Source of the DNA: JALZDI01 sp965653225
GTDB lineage: Bacteria > Actinomycetota > Actinomycetes > Propionibacteriales > Nocardioidaceae
Length of the DNA: 64,000 nt
Direction of reading: 5' to 3'
Assembly: GCA_965653225.1 (NCBI GenBank)
Contig: CBFGZI010000001.1
Span: forward strand, 12,858 to 76,857
The notes under the pieces are model-generated. The model did no database searches, had not been told where the DNA came from, and saw only the letters and a list, made by a program, of their open reading frames with translations. A program made the position numbers and the translations under genes. Shown here piece after piece: positions 1 to 8,877 of this stretch (position 1 is its first letter; every line of letters starts with the position of its first letter).

Positions 1-1632
1 CCCGACCGCACCTGGCCCAGCCGGCAGACCACCAGGGCTCCGCGCTGGCTGTCGACCGACCTGCGCGACGGCAACCAGGCCCTGATCGACCCCATGACAC
101 CGGCTCGCAAGCGCCGGATGTTCGAGCTGCTCGTGAACATGGGCTACAAGGAGATCGAGGTCGGGTTCCCCTCCGCCAGCCAGACCGACTTCGACTTCGT
201 CCGGCAGCTCATCGACGACGAGGTCATCCCCGAGGACGTGACGATCTCGGTCCTCACCCAGGCGCGTGAGGACCTGATCGAGCGCACGGTGCAGTCGCTG
301 GTGGGTGCCCGGCTGGCCAACGTCCACCTGTACAACGCGACCGCGCCGCTGTTCCGGCGCGTGGTGTTCGGCGTCGACAAGGACGAGTGCCGCGCCATCG
401 CCGTACGCGGCACCGAGCTGGTGATGAAGTACGCCGAGGAGCTGCTCGCCGACACCGACTTCGGCTACCAGTACTCCCCGGAGATCTTCACCGGCACCGA
501 GCTGTCGTTCGCGGTAGACGTATGCGAGGCCGTGTCCGACGTCTGGCAGCCCGGGCCCGGCCGCGAGATCATCCTCAACCTGCCGGCGACCGTGGAGATG
601 TCCACGCCGAACGTGTACGCCGACCAGATCGAGTGGTTCTCGCGGCAGCTGACCCGCCGCGAGCACTCGGCGGTCTCGCTGCACCCGCACAACGACCGCG
701 GCACCGCGGTCGCGGCGACCGAGCTGGCCATGATGGCCGGCGCCGACCGGGTCGAGGGCTGTCTGTTCGGGCACGGCGAGCGCACCGGCAACGTCTGCCT
801 GGTCACGCTCGGCATGAACCTGTTCAGCCAGGGCATCGACCCGATGATCGACTTCTCCGACATCGACGAGATCCGCCGCACCGTTGAGTGGTGCACGCAG
901 CTGCCGGTGCACCCGCGGCACCCGTACGCCGGCGACCTCGTCTACACCGCGTTCTCGGGCTCGCACCAGGACGCGATCAAGAAGGGCCTCGAGGCGCTCC
1001 AGCGCGACGCCGACGACGCGGGCGTGCCGGTCGGGGAGTACCCCTGGGAGGCGCCGTACCTGCCGATCGACCCCAAGGACGTCGGCCGCAGCTACGAGGC
1101 CGTCATCCGGGTCAACAGCCAGTCGGGCAAGGGCGGCGTCGCGTACGTGATCAAGGCCGAGCACATGCTCGACCTGCCGCGCCGGCTGCAGATCGAGTTC
1201 AGCCGCGTGGTGCAGGAGCACACCGACACCGCGGGCGGCGAGCTCGCCTCGGACGAGATCTGGGAGATGTTCGAGCGCGAGTACCTCAACCGCCGCGAGC
1301 CGCTCGCCCTCAACTCCGTGCACACCTCGTCCGCGTCCGGTGCACGCGACGCGCTCACGGTCAACGTCTACGTCGACGGCGAGCAGCGGTCGCTGGAGGG
1401 CGAGGGCAACGGCCCGATCGCCGCGTTCGTCGACGCGATCAAGTGGGTCGGCTACGACGTGCGCGTGCTCGACTACCACGAGCACGCGCTGTCCTCCGGC
1501 GGCGACGCGATCGCCGCCGCGTACGTCGAGTGCGAGGTCGGCGACCAGGTGCTGTGGGGCGTCGGTCTCGACGCCAACATCGTGACCGCGTCGCTGCAGG
1601 CGGTGATCTCGGCGGTCAACCTGGCCGGCTAG
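1..1632 (+). CDS. leuA: 2-isopropylmalate synthase, 5' end outside the window
   Basis: Condenses acetyl-CoA with 2-oxoisovalerate, the first committed step of leucine synthesis (cytosol). The reading frame is open from base 1 without a start, and the first codons already read like the LeuA N-terminal region (PDRTWPSRQTTRAPRW, then DLRDGNQALIDPM), so the true start lies upstream; 543 residues are present. Seen: the DLRDGNQ metal-site motif, the catalytic-region HPHND motif, GHGERTGN, and a long C-terminal regulatory domain ending ..VISAVNLAG, as in actinobacterial LeuA of about 600 residues. The gene is followed by a repeat-rich gap and a strong hairpin. Confidence 0.95.
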   Translation, partial: PDRTWPSRQTTRAPRWLSTDLRDGNQALIDPMTPARKRRMFELLVNMGYKEIEVGFPSASQTDFDFVRQLIDDEVIPEDVTISVLTQAREDLIERTVQSLVGARLANVHLYNATAPLFRRVVFGVDKDECRAIAVRGTELVMKYAEELLADTDFGYQYSPEIFTGTELSFAVDVCEAVSDVWQPGPGREIILNLPATVEMSTPNVYADQIEWFSRQLTRREHSAVSLHPHNDRGTAVAATELAMMAGADRVEGCLFGHGERTGNVCLVTLGMNLFSQGIDPMIDFSDIDEIRRTVEWCTQLPVHPRHPYAGDLVYTAFSGSHQDAIKKGLEALQRDADDAGVPVGEYPWEAPYLPIDPKDVGRSYEAVIRVNSQSGKGGVAYVIKAEHMLDLPRRLQIEFSRVVQEHTDTAGGELASDEIWEMFEREYLNRREPLALNSVHTSSASGARDALTVNVYVDGEQRSLEGEGNGPIAAFVDAIKWVGYDVRVLDYHEHALSSGGDAIAAAYVECEVGDQVLWGVGLDANIVTASLQAVISAVNLAG

Positions 1633-1667
1633 GGCCCGGCGGACGACCAACCGATGCGGCAGACCCG

Positions 1668-1865
1668 CCCACAAGCCATGTAACCGGGTCATGTGGGCGC
1701 TTTCCACGGGTTGCGATCCGAGGGAAGCGCCCATACGCCTCGGTAGGACGTCTGGGTTCGCGGCCTCGACCGGTCAGGCGACCGCCATCCCACGGCGAAT
1801 GGTTGCTTCCCTCGGTTCATACGCCGAGGAAGGGAACCACTACACCCGGTTACGTGGCTTGTGGC
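1668..1865. repeat. Large imperfect inverted repeat downstream of leuA
   Basis: Arms of about 73 nt (1668-1740 and 1793-1865) are inverted copies, centred near 1766. Exact matching blocks keep one constant offset: CACAAGCCA at 1670-1678 with TGGCTTGTG at 1855-1863, TAACCGGGT at 1681-1689 with ACCCGGTTA at 1844-1852, and CCGAGGGAAGC at 1718-1728 with GCTTCCCTCGG at 1805-1815. The left arm also folds on itself (TGGGCGCTT 1694-1702 with AAGCGCCCA 1725-1733). No transposase is present. It may be a MITE-like or REP-like element, or a structured transcript end. Confidence 0.75.
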
Positions 1866-1891
1866 ACCCGGCGCCAGTCGCGCACACACAC

Positions 1892-1942
1892 GTCGCGGGG
1901 GTCCCCTGCCACGAACCTATTGGCGTAGGGGACCCCCGCGAC
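1892..1942. terminator. Strong hairpin, likely bidirectional terminator
   Basis: Perfect 16-bp arms: GTCGCGGGGGTCCCCT (1892-1907) and its complement at 1927-1942, with a 19-nt loop. It lies between the 3' ends of leuA (+) and the HesB-like gene (-), which converge here. There is no T-run, as is common in high-GC actinobacteria. Confidence 0.7.
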
Positions 1943-1982
1943 GAAACCTGGGCCGTTCGGCCCGTGTGTGGGCCGTGCGGTA

Positions 1983-2285
1983 TCAGCCCGCGGCGTCTTC
2001 GGGCTGGATGCCCAGCGTGAACTGCACGCCGCCGGACTCGTCGACCTGCGCGTCGAGGACCTTGTCGTCGAGGGTCTCCGCGGCGGTCTCCTCGAGGAAC
2101 ACCCGGGCACCCTGCTCCTCGACCACCTGGTCACCGGGCTCGGGGGAGTTGGCCGTGGTCAGCGCGAGCTCGGCCTGCTGGCCGTCACCCTGCTGCACGA
2201 TGCGGAGCCCGGAGCCCTCAGGCTGCTCCTGGCTCTCGTTGATGTTCTTGATGACTGCGCTTGCGTTCTCGGTCAGGGTGAGCAC
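1983..2285 (-). CDS. HesB/IscA-like small protein without the metal-binding cysteines
   Basis: A 100-residue protein with GTG start at 2285 and a strong GGGAGGAG ribosome site six bases upstream. The start (MLTLTENASAVIKNI) and the order of beta strands resemble A-type iron-sulfur carriers (HesB/IscA). The family's three conserved cysteines are absent; there is no cysteine in the whole protein, so it cannot hold a cluster in the usual way. Acidic throughout. It stands alone and converges on leuA. Annotated homologues in actinobacteria carry the HesB name; the function is unknown. Confidence 0.7.
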   Translation of the reverse strand: MLTLTENASAVIKNINESQEQPEGSGLRIVQQGDGQQAELALTTANSPEPGDQVVEEQGARVFLEETAAETLDDKVLDAQVDESGGVQFTLGIQPEDAAG

Positions 2286-2459
2286 GACTGCTCCTCCCGG
2301 ATAGAAGACAGGGTTCCCAAGCGTCCCTGCCCGCCAACCCCGGCGTCAAACGCCGCGGCACGGGGTTACTGGGGCGTAACCTCGCGTACCGCGCGTCGTT
2401 GGCCCCTGTGTTGACCACTGTGATCTCGGTCTCCACTGGTATTTCGAGAAGGAGCCTTC

Positions 2460-5222
2460 GTGCGTCGCGTCCTCGCCGTCACCACGCTGTCCGCCGTCGC
2501 CGCGCTCGCCGCGTCCGGGGTGAGCACGCCTGCTGTCGGCGCTCCGCCGCCCGACCCCTACGGCACGGTGCGCAACATCCTGCCGCCCGGGCAGTCGGGC
2601 ACGATCACCGCGACCGACCTCGCCAAGGTGATCGCCGGCGACCCGCAGGGCCGGGTGGCGGTGGACGGCAAGAACGCGCCGAAGAACTTCGCCGACCAGC
2701 TCGAGATGTACGACGGCCTCAACACGGTGAAACCCTCCGCCATCGACCCCGGTGACCTCGAGCGCTACTACAAGGACGCCGGGTTCACGCCCAACCAGGT
2801 GGTCCGCTCCGCGCAGCCGCGCCCGGGAGTGCAGATCCAGTGGGACGAGTACGGCGTGCCCTACATCCACGGCGACACCGACGCCGACACCGCGTTCGGT
2901 GCCGGCTACGCCGCCACCAAGGACCGGATGTTCCTCATGGACGTGCTGCGGCACGCGGGTCGCGCTCGGCTCGCCGAGTTCGCGGGCGCCACCAAGTCCA
3001 ACCTGGAGATGGACCAGACGCAGCTGCGCAGCGCCTTCTACACCGAGGCCGAGGCCCAGGACCAGATAGCCAACTCCGCCAAGCGCTTCCCGCCCGATCT
3101 CGCGCAGCGCGGCCTGACCGCCGCCGACGCGTTCATCGCCGGCATCAACGCCGCACAGGACGACATGTGCCCGGTGATCACGGCCCCGACCTGCCCGGCC
3201 GAGTACGCGGCGCTGCAGAAGCAGCCGAGTGACTGGACCCGCGCCGACATCACCTACGTCGCCTCGCTGGTCGGTGGCATCTTCGGCAAGGGCGGCGGCG
3301 GTGAGTACGCCAACGCGGTCTGGCTGCAGCGCCTGCAGGCACGCTTCGGTGCCGCCCAGGGCCGTGCCATCTACGACGACCTGCGGTCCAAGAACGACGC
3401 CGAGGCGCCCACCACGTCGAGCCTGACCACGCCCTACGGCGGCGGTGGCGTCGACGAGACCAAGCCGGGCGTGGCCATGCCCGACCTCGACGGACCGACC
3501 GCACCCGGCACCGGCGACCCCGTCTCGGGCGGCTCCCCGCTCGACGCCCTGCCCACCGGCATGGACCGGCTGCAGCACCCCGACCAGAACCTGCAGACGG
3601 CGACCATCAACCTGCCGCAGGGCTCGATCGACGTGCCGCTGACGCAACAGGGCATGAGCAACGCCCTTCTCGTCGGTGCGCAGGACACGACCTCCGGCCA
3701 CCCCGTCACGGTGTTCGGCCCGCAGACGGGCTACTTCACGCCGCAGCTGCTGACCGAGGAGGTGCTGGTCGGGCCGAACATCAAGGCCAGGGGAGTGTCG
3801 TTCGCCGGCACCAACCTGGTGGTGCAGCTCGGCCGCGGCGTCGACTACGCCTGGTCGGCGACCTCGGCCAGCAACGACAACGTCGACACCGTCGCCGAGC
3901 GGCTGTGCGAGCCCGACGGCAGTGAGCCGACCGTGCACTCCGAGCACTACCTGCGCAACGGCGAGTGTGTGCCGATGGACCGGCACGTGCACAGCGAGAC
4001 GGCGCTGCCGAGCCCGACGGCTCCCGGACCGCCGCAGACCTACAGCTTCCTGGTGCTCCGCACCGACCACGGCATCGTGCAGACCCGTACGACCGTGGAC
4101 GGCCATCCGGTGGCGATCGTGCTCGAGCGCAGCACCTACCACCACGAGGTGGACTCGGTGCTGGGCTTCTCCGAGCTCAACGACCCGGGTTTCGTGCACG
4201 ACGCCCAGAGCTTCCAGAACGCCGTCAAGGACATCGACTACACCTTCAACTGGTTCTATGCCGACGACCGCGACATCGCCTACTTCTCGTCAGGTCGACT
4301 CCCGGTGCGATCCGACCAGGTCGACTACGACCTGCCGCGCTGGGGCGACTCGCAGTACGACTGGCAGGGCTGGCTGCCGCAGGACCAGCACCCGCAGCAG
4401 ATCGACCCGCCCAGCGGTCACCTGGTGAGCTGGAACAACAAGACCGCGCCGGGCTTCTCCGCCGCCGACGACGTCTACGGCTACGGGCCGGTCTACCGCA
4501 GCCTCGCGCTCTCGGACCGCGTCGAGCAGGCCACCGCCGGCGACGGCACGGTCGACCCGTCCGAGCTCGACGGGATCATGATGGACGCCGCCACCGTGGA
4601 CGTGCGCGCCCGTTACACGCTGCCGTGGCTGTTGCGGGTGATCGGCGACGACCCGCGCACCTCCGCGGCACGTGGGCTGCTCAGCGACTGGCTGGCCGAC
4701 GGTGCGCACCGGGTCGACCGCGACCGCGACGGCACCTACGCACACCAGCAGGCGATCGCGCTGTTCGACTCCTGGTGGCAGGACGGCGACCAGTCGGTCG
4801 CCTACGACGTGCTGGCCGGTCGCCTCGGCGACACGCTGGTGCGGCGGCTGCCCGAGCCTCTCGACGACCACCCGCGACTGGGTGTCGGGTCGTCCTGGAA
4901 CGACGTCGGCTGGTACGGCTACCTGTCCAAGGACCTGCGCTCGGTGCTGGGGCAGAACGTGGCCGACCCGTACTCCACCGGCTACTGCGGCGGTGGCGAC
5001 CTGGCGACCTGCCGCCGCGACCTGCGTGCCTCGCTGCGCGCCGCGGTCGCGCGGGTGACGCAGGAGCAGGGCGTCTCCTCGGTGAGCGACCTGACCTACG
5101 ACAAGAACCAGGACGACATCCGCAGCGTCACCGCGGGGACCGTCGGAGTGCGGCCGATCGACTGGCAGAACCGGCCCACCTTCCAGCAGGTGGTGGCGTT
5201 CCTGTCGCACCGGCCGCGCTGA
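2460..5222 (+). CDS. Secreted penicillin acylase family (Ntn) hydrolase
   Basis: A 920-residue protein with GTG start at 2460 after a GAAGGAG site. Residues 1-28 form a Sec signal peptide (MRRVLAVTTLSAVAALAA.. ending AVGA). The N-terminal alpha chain has the family signature around VQIQWDEYGVPYIHG and AFGAGYAATKDRMFLMD. The likely autocleavage point precedes Ser400 in QGMSNALLVG, the N-terminal nucleophile of the beta chain; the following GPQTGYFTPQ and WSATSASNDNVDT stretches fit the family. Substrate could be a beta-lactam, an acyl-homoserine lactone or another amide; the sequence does not decide. Transcribed alone. Confidence 0.88.
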   Translation: MRRVLAVTTLSAVAALAASGVSTPAVGAPPPDPYGTVRNILPPGQSGTITATDLAKVIAGDPQGRVAVDGKNAPKNFADQLEMYDGLNTVKPSAIDPGDLERYYKDAGFTPNQVVRSAQPRPGVQIQWDEYGVPYIHGDTDADTAFGAGYAATKDRMFLMDVLRHAGRARLAEFAGATKSNLEMDQTQLRSAFYTEAEAQDQIANSAKRFPPDLAQRGLTAADAFIAGINAAQDDMCPVITAPTCPAEYAALQKQPSDWTRADITYVASLVGGIFGKGGGGEYANAVWLQRLQARFGAAQGRAIYDDLRSKNDAEAPTTSSLTTPYGGGGVDETKPGVAMPDLDGPTAPGTGDPVSGGSPLDALPTGMDRLQHPDQNLQTATINLPQGSIDVPLTQQGMSNALLVGAQDTTSGHPVTVFGPQTGYFTPQLLTEEVLVGPNIKARGVSFAGTNLVVQLGRGVDYAWSATSASNDNVDTVAERLCEPDGSEPTVHSEHYLRNGECVPMDRHVHSETALPSPTAPGPPQTYSFLVLRTDHGIVQTRTTVDGHPVAIVLERSTYHHEVDSVLGFSELNDPGFVHDAQSFQNAVKDIDYTFNWFYADDRDIAYFSSGRLPVRSDQVDYDLPRWGDSQYDWQGWLPQDQHPQQIDPPSGHLVSWNNKTAPGFSAADDVYGYGPVYRSLALSDRVEQATAGDGTVDPSELDGIMMDAATVDVRARYTLPWLLRVIGDDPRTSAARGLLSDWLADGAHRVDRDRDGTYAHQQAIALFDSWWQDGDQSVAYDVLAGRLGDTLVRRLPEPLDDHPRLGVGSSWNDVGWYGYLSKDLRSVLGQNVADPYSTGYCGGGDLATCRRDLRASLRAAVARVTQEQGVSSVSDLTYDKNQDDIRSVTAGTVGVRPIDWQNRPTFQQVVAFLSHRPR

Positions 5223-5285
5223 CTCCACACGGCTTGCCCGGCTCGGCTTCCCGCCCTGGTGGGCGGCGTGCTGGACAATGGGTGC

Positions 5286-6032
5286 GTGGGTCTGTACCGA
5301 GACGAAGCCGTGGTGCTGCGCACCCAGAAGCTGGGTGAGGCCGACCGGATCGTCGCGCTGCTGACCCGCCGGCACGGACGCGTCCGCGCGGTCGCCAAGG
5401 GGGTCCGGCGTACCTCCTCGCGCTTCGGGTCGCGCCTGGAGCCGTTCATGCACGTCGACCTGCAGCTGGCCGAGGGCCGGTCGCTGGACGTGGTCACCCA
5501 GGCCGAGACGCTCACGCCGTTCGGCGAGAGCGTGTGCGCCGACTACCGCCTCTACACCACCGGCACCGCGATGCTGGAGACCGCCGAGCGACTGGTCGCC
5601 GAGGAGCACGAGCCGAGCCTGCAGCAGTACCTGCTGCTGCTCGGTGGGCTGCGGGTGCTGGCGCGGCGTGAACGCGACCCGGGCCTGGTGCTCGACGCCT
5701 TCCTGCTGCGCTCGCTGGCGGTCGCCGGATATGCCCCGACGTTCGCCGACTGCGCGGCGTGCGGGCGGCCGGGTCCGCACCGGGGGTTCAGCCCGCCTGC
5801 GGGCGGCAGCCTGTGCAGCGACTGCCGCCGGCCCGGCATGGCCACGCCGGCGGAGGAGGCGGTCGTGCTGCTCGCGGCGTTGCTCGCCGGCGACTGGGGG
5901 ATCGCGGAGCAGTCAGAGGAGCGGCACCGCCGCGAGGCCAGCGGGCTGGTGGCGGCCTACCTGCAGTGGCACCTCGAGCGCGGGCTGCGCTCGCTGGCGC
6001 ACGTCGACCGCACGCCGGTCAACCCGGCGTGA
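5286..6032 (+). CDS. recO: DNA repair protein RecO
   Basis: Recombination mediator that works with RecF/RecR to load RecA on gaps. The 248-residue protein starts at GTG 5286 (MGLYRDEAVVLRTQKLGEAD), the normal RecO N-terminal OB-fold start; an upstream GTG at 5259 would add nine residues. A four-cysteine zinc finger is seen around residues 155-180 (CAAC ... CSDC). In many actinobacteria recO precedes uppS, as here, though a MarR gene is inserted on the other strand. The gene ends 18 bp from the convergent MarR gene. Confidence 0.95.
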   Translation: MGLYRDEAVVLRTQKLGEADRIVALLTRRHGRVRAVAKGVRRTSSRFGSRLEPFMHVDLQLAEGRSLDVVTQAETLTPFGESVCADYRLYTTGTAMLETAERLVAEEHEPSLQQYLLLLGGLRVLARRERDPGLVLDAFLLRSLAVAGYAPTFADCAACGRPGPHRGFSPPAGGSLCSDCRRPGMATPAEEAVVLLAALLAGDWGIAEQSEERHRREASGLVAAYLQWHLERGLRSLAHVDRTPVNPA

Positions 6033-6050
6033 GTTCGCGTCGACGACCGG

Positions 6051-6554
6051 TCAGCGGGTCGCGCTGGCCGCGTTGACGTGGTTTCTGACGTTGTTCCCGG
6101 AGCCGGACGCGTTGTTCGCGGCGCTCAGCTCGTCCAGCGAGTGGTTGAACCGCTCGAGCAGGCCCGCGAACGCGTCGACGTCGTCCTCCGACCAGTCGAG
6201 TAGTAGCGCGTTGAGCTGGCTGCGCCGGTGCTGGCGCGTGGCCTGCACCGCCTGCCTGCCGGAGTCGGTCAGCGAGAGCATGCTCACCCGCCGGTCACGC
6301 GCGTCGGTGGTGCGTGCGGCCAGTGCCGCCCGCTCCAGTGACTGCACCTGACGCGTGATCGTCGACGGGTCCAGCCCGAACGCCGTCGCCAGCGCGCCCA
6401 GCCGTTGTGGTCCCTCGTCGTCCAGCCGGCACAGGATCGCGTACGCCGACCGGTCGAGGTCGATCTCGGCGTGGCTGCCCATGATGTGTACCCGCTGAGC
6501 GCGCCGGAAGAGCATCGTCATCTGTTGTTCGATACGTGTACGTGCGTCGCCCAT
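6051..6554 (-). CDS. MarR family transcriptional regulator
   Basis: A 167-residue protein; start ATG 6554 chosen for the GGAAG site 6 nt upstream (MGDARTRIEQQMTMLFRRAQ). It has a MarR winged helix (RLGALATAFGLDPSTITRQVQSL recognition region, wing DARDRRVSMLSLTDSG) and helical dimerisation ends. Divergent from uppS with about 110 bp between the starts. The ligand and targets are unknown; neighbours give no catabolic clue. Confidence 0.88.
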   Translation of the reverse strand: MGDARTRIEQQMTMLFRRAQRVHIMGSHAEIDLDRSAYAILCRLDDEGPQRLGALATAFGLDPSTITRQVQSLERAALAARTTDARDRRVSMLSLTDSGRQAVQATRQHRRSQLNALLLDWSEDDVDAFAGLLERFNHSLDELSAANNASGSGNNVRNHVNAASATR

Positions 6555-6664
6555 ATTTCTTCCTTCGTGGCCCATGTACATGCTGTCAGGGATACCGGCG
6601 AGGCACCAGCCCCCACGCGTCCGCCACAATGTGGTCTGCTCCGTCGAGGCGTGGAAGGAAGGAC

Positions 6665-7471
6665 GTGCGTCGCAGCCGCAAACCCGTGCCACCTGCCGAG
6701 GTGAGGCGCCCGGCTCCGCACCCCTCGGGTGCGACCCCGCCGAGACTGCCCGCCGACCTCGTGCCTCGGCACGTGGCCATCGTGATGGACGGCAACGGGC
6801 GGTGGGCGAACGAGCGCGGGCTGCCGCGGACGAAGGGCCACGAGATGGGCGAAGCGGCCCTGTTCGACGTCGTCGAGGGCGCCATCGAGCTGGGGATCGG
6901 GCACGTCTCCGCGTACGCCTTCTCCACCGAGAACTGGCGACGTCCCACCGACGAGGTGCGGTTCCTGATGGGGTTCAACCGCGACGTGATCCGTCGTCGT
7001 CGTGACGACATGCACGCGCTGGGCGTGCGCGTGCGCTGGGCCGGGCGGCGACCGAAGCTCTGGGCCAGCGTCATCAAGGAGCTGGAGACCGCGGAGGAGC
7101 TCACCCGCGACAACTCGGTGCTCACGCTGACCATGTGCGTGAACTACGGCGGCCGCGCGGAGATCGCCGACGCGGCTGCGGCTCTCGCCCGCGACGCCAT
7201 GCGTGGGCGGGTGAACCCAGACCGGGTCAACGACAAGGTGTTCGCCCGCTACCTCGACGAGCCCGACATGCCCGACGTCGACCTGTTCTGGCGCACGTCG
7301 GGGGAGCAGCGGACCTCGAACTTCCTTCCCTGGCAGGCGGCCTACGCCGAGATGGTGTTCACCGACGTGCTGTGGCCCGACGTCGACCGGCGCAGCCTCT
7401 GGGAGGCGGTGGAGATCTACGCAGGCCGTAGTAGGAGGTACGGCGGGGCGGTCGACGAGCCGTCGCTCTGA
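6665..7471 (+). CDS. uppS: Isoprenyl transferase (cis-prenyl diphosphate synthase)
   Basis: Makes long-chain cis-prenyl diphosphate, precursor of the lipid carrier for cell-wall synthesis. A 268-residue protein; start GTG 6665 is preceded by GGAAGGAAGGA. Signatures: HVAIVMDGNGRWA with catalytic Asp42, TKGH, AYAFSTENWRR, and the C-terminal RTSGEQRTSNFLPWQ with AYAEMVF. Actinobacteria often have two paralogues (UppS and a shorter-chain Z-farnesyl type); which one this is cannot be told by eye. Confidence 0.95.
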   Translation: MRRSRKPVPPAEVRRPAPHPSGATPPRLPADLVPRHVAIVMDGNGRWANERGLPRTKGHEMGEAALFDVVEGAIELGIGHVSAYAFSTENWRRPTDEVRFLMGFNRDVIRRRRDDMHALGVRVRWAGRRPKLWASVIKELETAEELTRDNSVLTLTMCVNYGGRAEIADAAAALARDAMRGRVNPDRVNDKVFARYLDEPDMPDVDLFWRTSGEQRTSNFLPWQAAYAEMVFTDVLWPDVDRRSLWEAVEIYAGRSRRYGGAVDEPSL

Positions 7472-7490
7472 CGCCCACGCCCGCGGGTGC

Positions 7491-7886
7491 TCAGCGGGGA
7501 CGGCATACGTCGCAGGTGCCGAAGATCTCCAGCGTGTGGCTGATGTCGGCGAAGCCGTGCTCGGCGGCCACCCGGTCGGCCCACCGCTCCACGGTCGGCC
7601 CGGCCACCTCGACGGTGTGGCCGCAGTGGCGGCACACGAGGTGATGGTGGTGACCGTCGCTGCAGCGGCGGTACAGCGCCTCGCCCTCGCCGGTGCGCAG
7701 CACGTCGACCTCCCCGGAGTCGGCCAGCGCCTGCAGTGTCCGGTAGACGGTCGTCAGCCCGACGTTCTCGCCGCGCTCCTTGAGCAGCGTGTGGATGTCC
7801 TGGGCGCTGCGGAAGTCGTCGACCGCGTCCAGCGCCGCGGAGACGGCGCGCCGCTGCCGGGTCGGTCGCATCTCAGTGCTCGTCAT
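7491..7886 (-). CDS. zur: Fur family zinc uptake regulator Zur
   Basis: Zinc-sensing repressor. A 131-residue Fur-fold protein with N-terminal winged helix (NVGLTTVYRTLQALADSGE), a HHHH regulatory metal cluster, and two structural zinc pairs: CRHC near residue 93 and CDVC near the C-terminus. It is the last gene of znuA-znuC-znuB-zur and overlaps znuB by 14 bp, so it is co-transcribed with its target transporter. Two Zur-box palindromes precede znuA, indicating autoregulation. Confidence 0.92.
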   Translation of the reverse strand: MTSTEMRPTRQRRAVSAALDAVDDFRSAQDIHTLLKERGENVGLTTVYRTLQALADSGEVDVLRTGEGEALYRRCSDGHHHHLVCRHCGHTVEVAGPTVERWADRVAAEHGFADISHTLEIFGTCDVCRPR

Positions 7887-8877
7887 AGTGGTCTCCGTGT
7901 GCGGCGTGGCGGTGACCGTCGTGCACGTAGTCGAGGTGGTCGCCGTGCATGACCGCCTGGTGGCCGCAGCGGTCGCCGTGCTGGTGCGGGTGCGATCCGG
8001 CGGTCTCGTGCTCGGCGGGTACGGCGAGCACGTCGACGTCCTCGAACGGCGCGGCCAGCTGCCGTCTGCGTCGTACCAGCGCCCCGACCGGCCAGGTGGC
8101 GGCGAAGCCGGCGAGTGCGAGGATCACGATCGTGGCGCCCGGTGCCGCGCCGACGTAGAACGACGTGAACACCCCGCCGATGCTGGCCGCGGTGCCCAGG
8201 CCCATCGCGGCGAGCAGCGTGACCCGGAACCCGCGGGTCAGCTGCTGTGCAGTGGCCGCCGGGATCACCATCAGCGCCGACACCAGCAGCAGCCCGACCG
8301 TGCGCATCGCGACGGTGACCGTCACCGCTGCCATCACCGCGAGCAGGATGCTGTAGACGCGAACGTCGATGCCCTGCACGCGGGCGAAGTCCTCGTCCTG
8401 GCAGACCGCGAACAGCTGGGGCGCCAGGCCTACGGCGAGTGCCACCACCACCAGCGCGAGAGCGGCGACGGTCACCAGGTCGGTGGTCTGCACGGTGATG
8501 ATCGAGCCGAACAGGTAGGACTGCAGGGTCGCGGCGCTGCCGCCGGCCATGCCGATGAGCAGCACGCCCCCGGCGATGCCGCCGTAGAACAGCAGCGCCA
8601 GCGCGACGTCGCCGCTGGTGCGGCCACGGGCACGGATCAGCTCGATCGCGAGCGCACCGAACACGGAGACGACCACCGCGGTGAGCATCGGCGCCTGTCC
8701 GGTCAGCAGCCCCAGCGCGACGCCGGTGACCGCGACGTGCCCGATGCCGTCGCCGAGCAGGGCCAGCCGCCGCTGCACGAGGTAGGTGCCGACCGCGGGC
8801 GCGGCCAGCCCGGTGACCAGCGCGGCCAGCAGGGCCCGCTGCATGAAGGCGAAGTCGAGAAGGCTCACATCGGCCAC
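7873..8877 (-). CDS. znuB: Zinc ABC transporter permease ZnuB
   Basis: Membrane subunit of the zinc importer. A 334-residue protein with about eight transmembrane helices (starts MADVSLLDFAFMQRALLAALVTG), ABC-3 family. The C-terminal tail of about 45 residues is histidine-rich (HPHQHGDRCGHQ, HGDHLDYVHDGHRH), probably a cytosolic zinc-binding extension. It overlaps znuC by 13 bp and zur by 14 bp. Confidence 0.93.
   Translation of the reverse strand: MADVSLLDFAFMQRALLAALVTGLAAPAVGTYLVQRRLALLGDGIGHVAVTGVALGLLTGQAPMLTAVVVSVFGALAIELIRARGRTSGDVALALLFYGGIAGGVLLIGMAGGSAATLQSYLFGSIITVQTTDLVTVAALALVVVALAVGLAPQLFAVCQDEDFARVQGIDVRVYSILLAVMAAVTVTVAMRTVGLLLVSALMVIPAATAQQLTRGFRVTLLAAMGLGTAASIGGVFTSFYVGAAPGATIVILALAGFAATWPVGALVRRRRQLAAPFEDVDVLAVPAEHETAGSHPHQHGDRCGHQAVMHGDHLDYVHDGHRHAAHGDHYDEH

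Noticed and set aside
2346..4199. Long open frame antisense to the penicillin acylase gene
   Set aside because: High-GC codon bias opens the complementary frame; its translation is Val/Arg/Gly-rich with no domain, no ribosome site, and the sense gene is certain.
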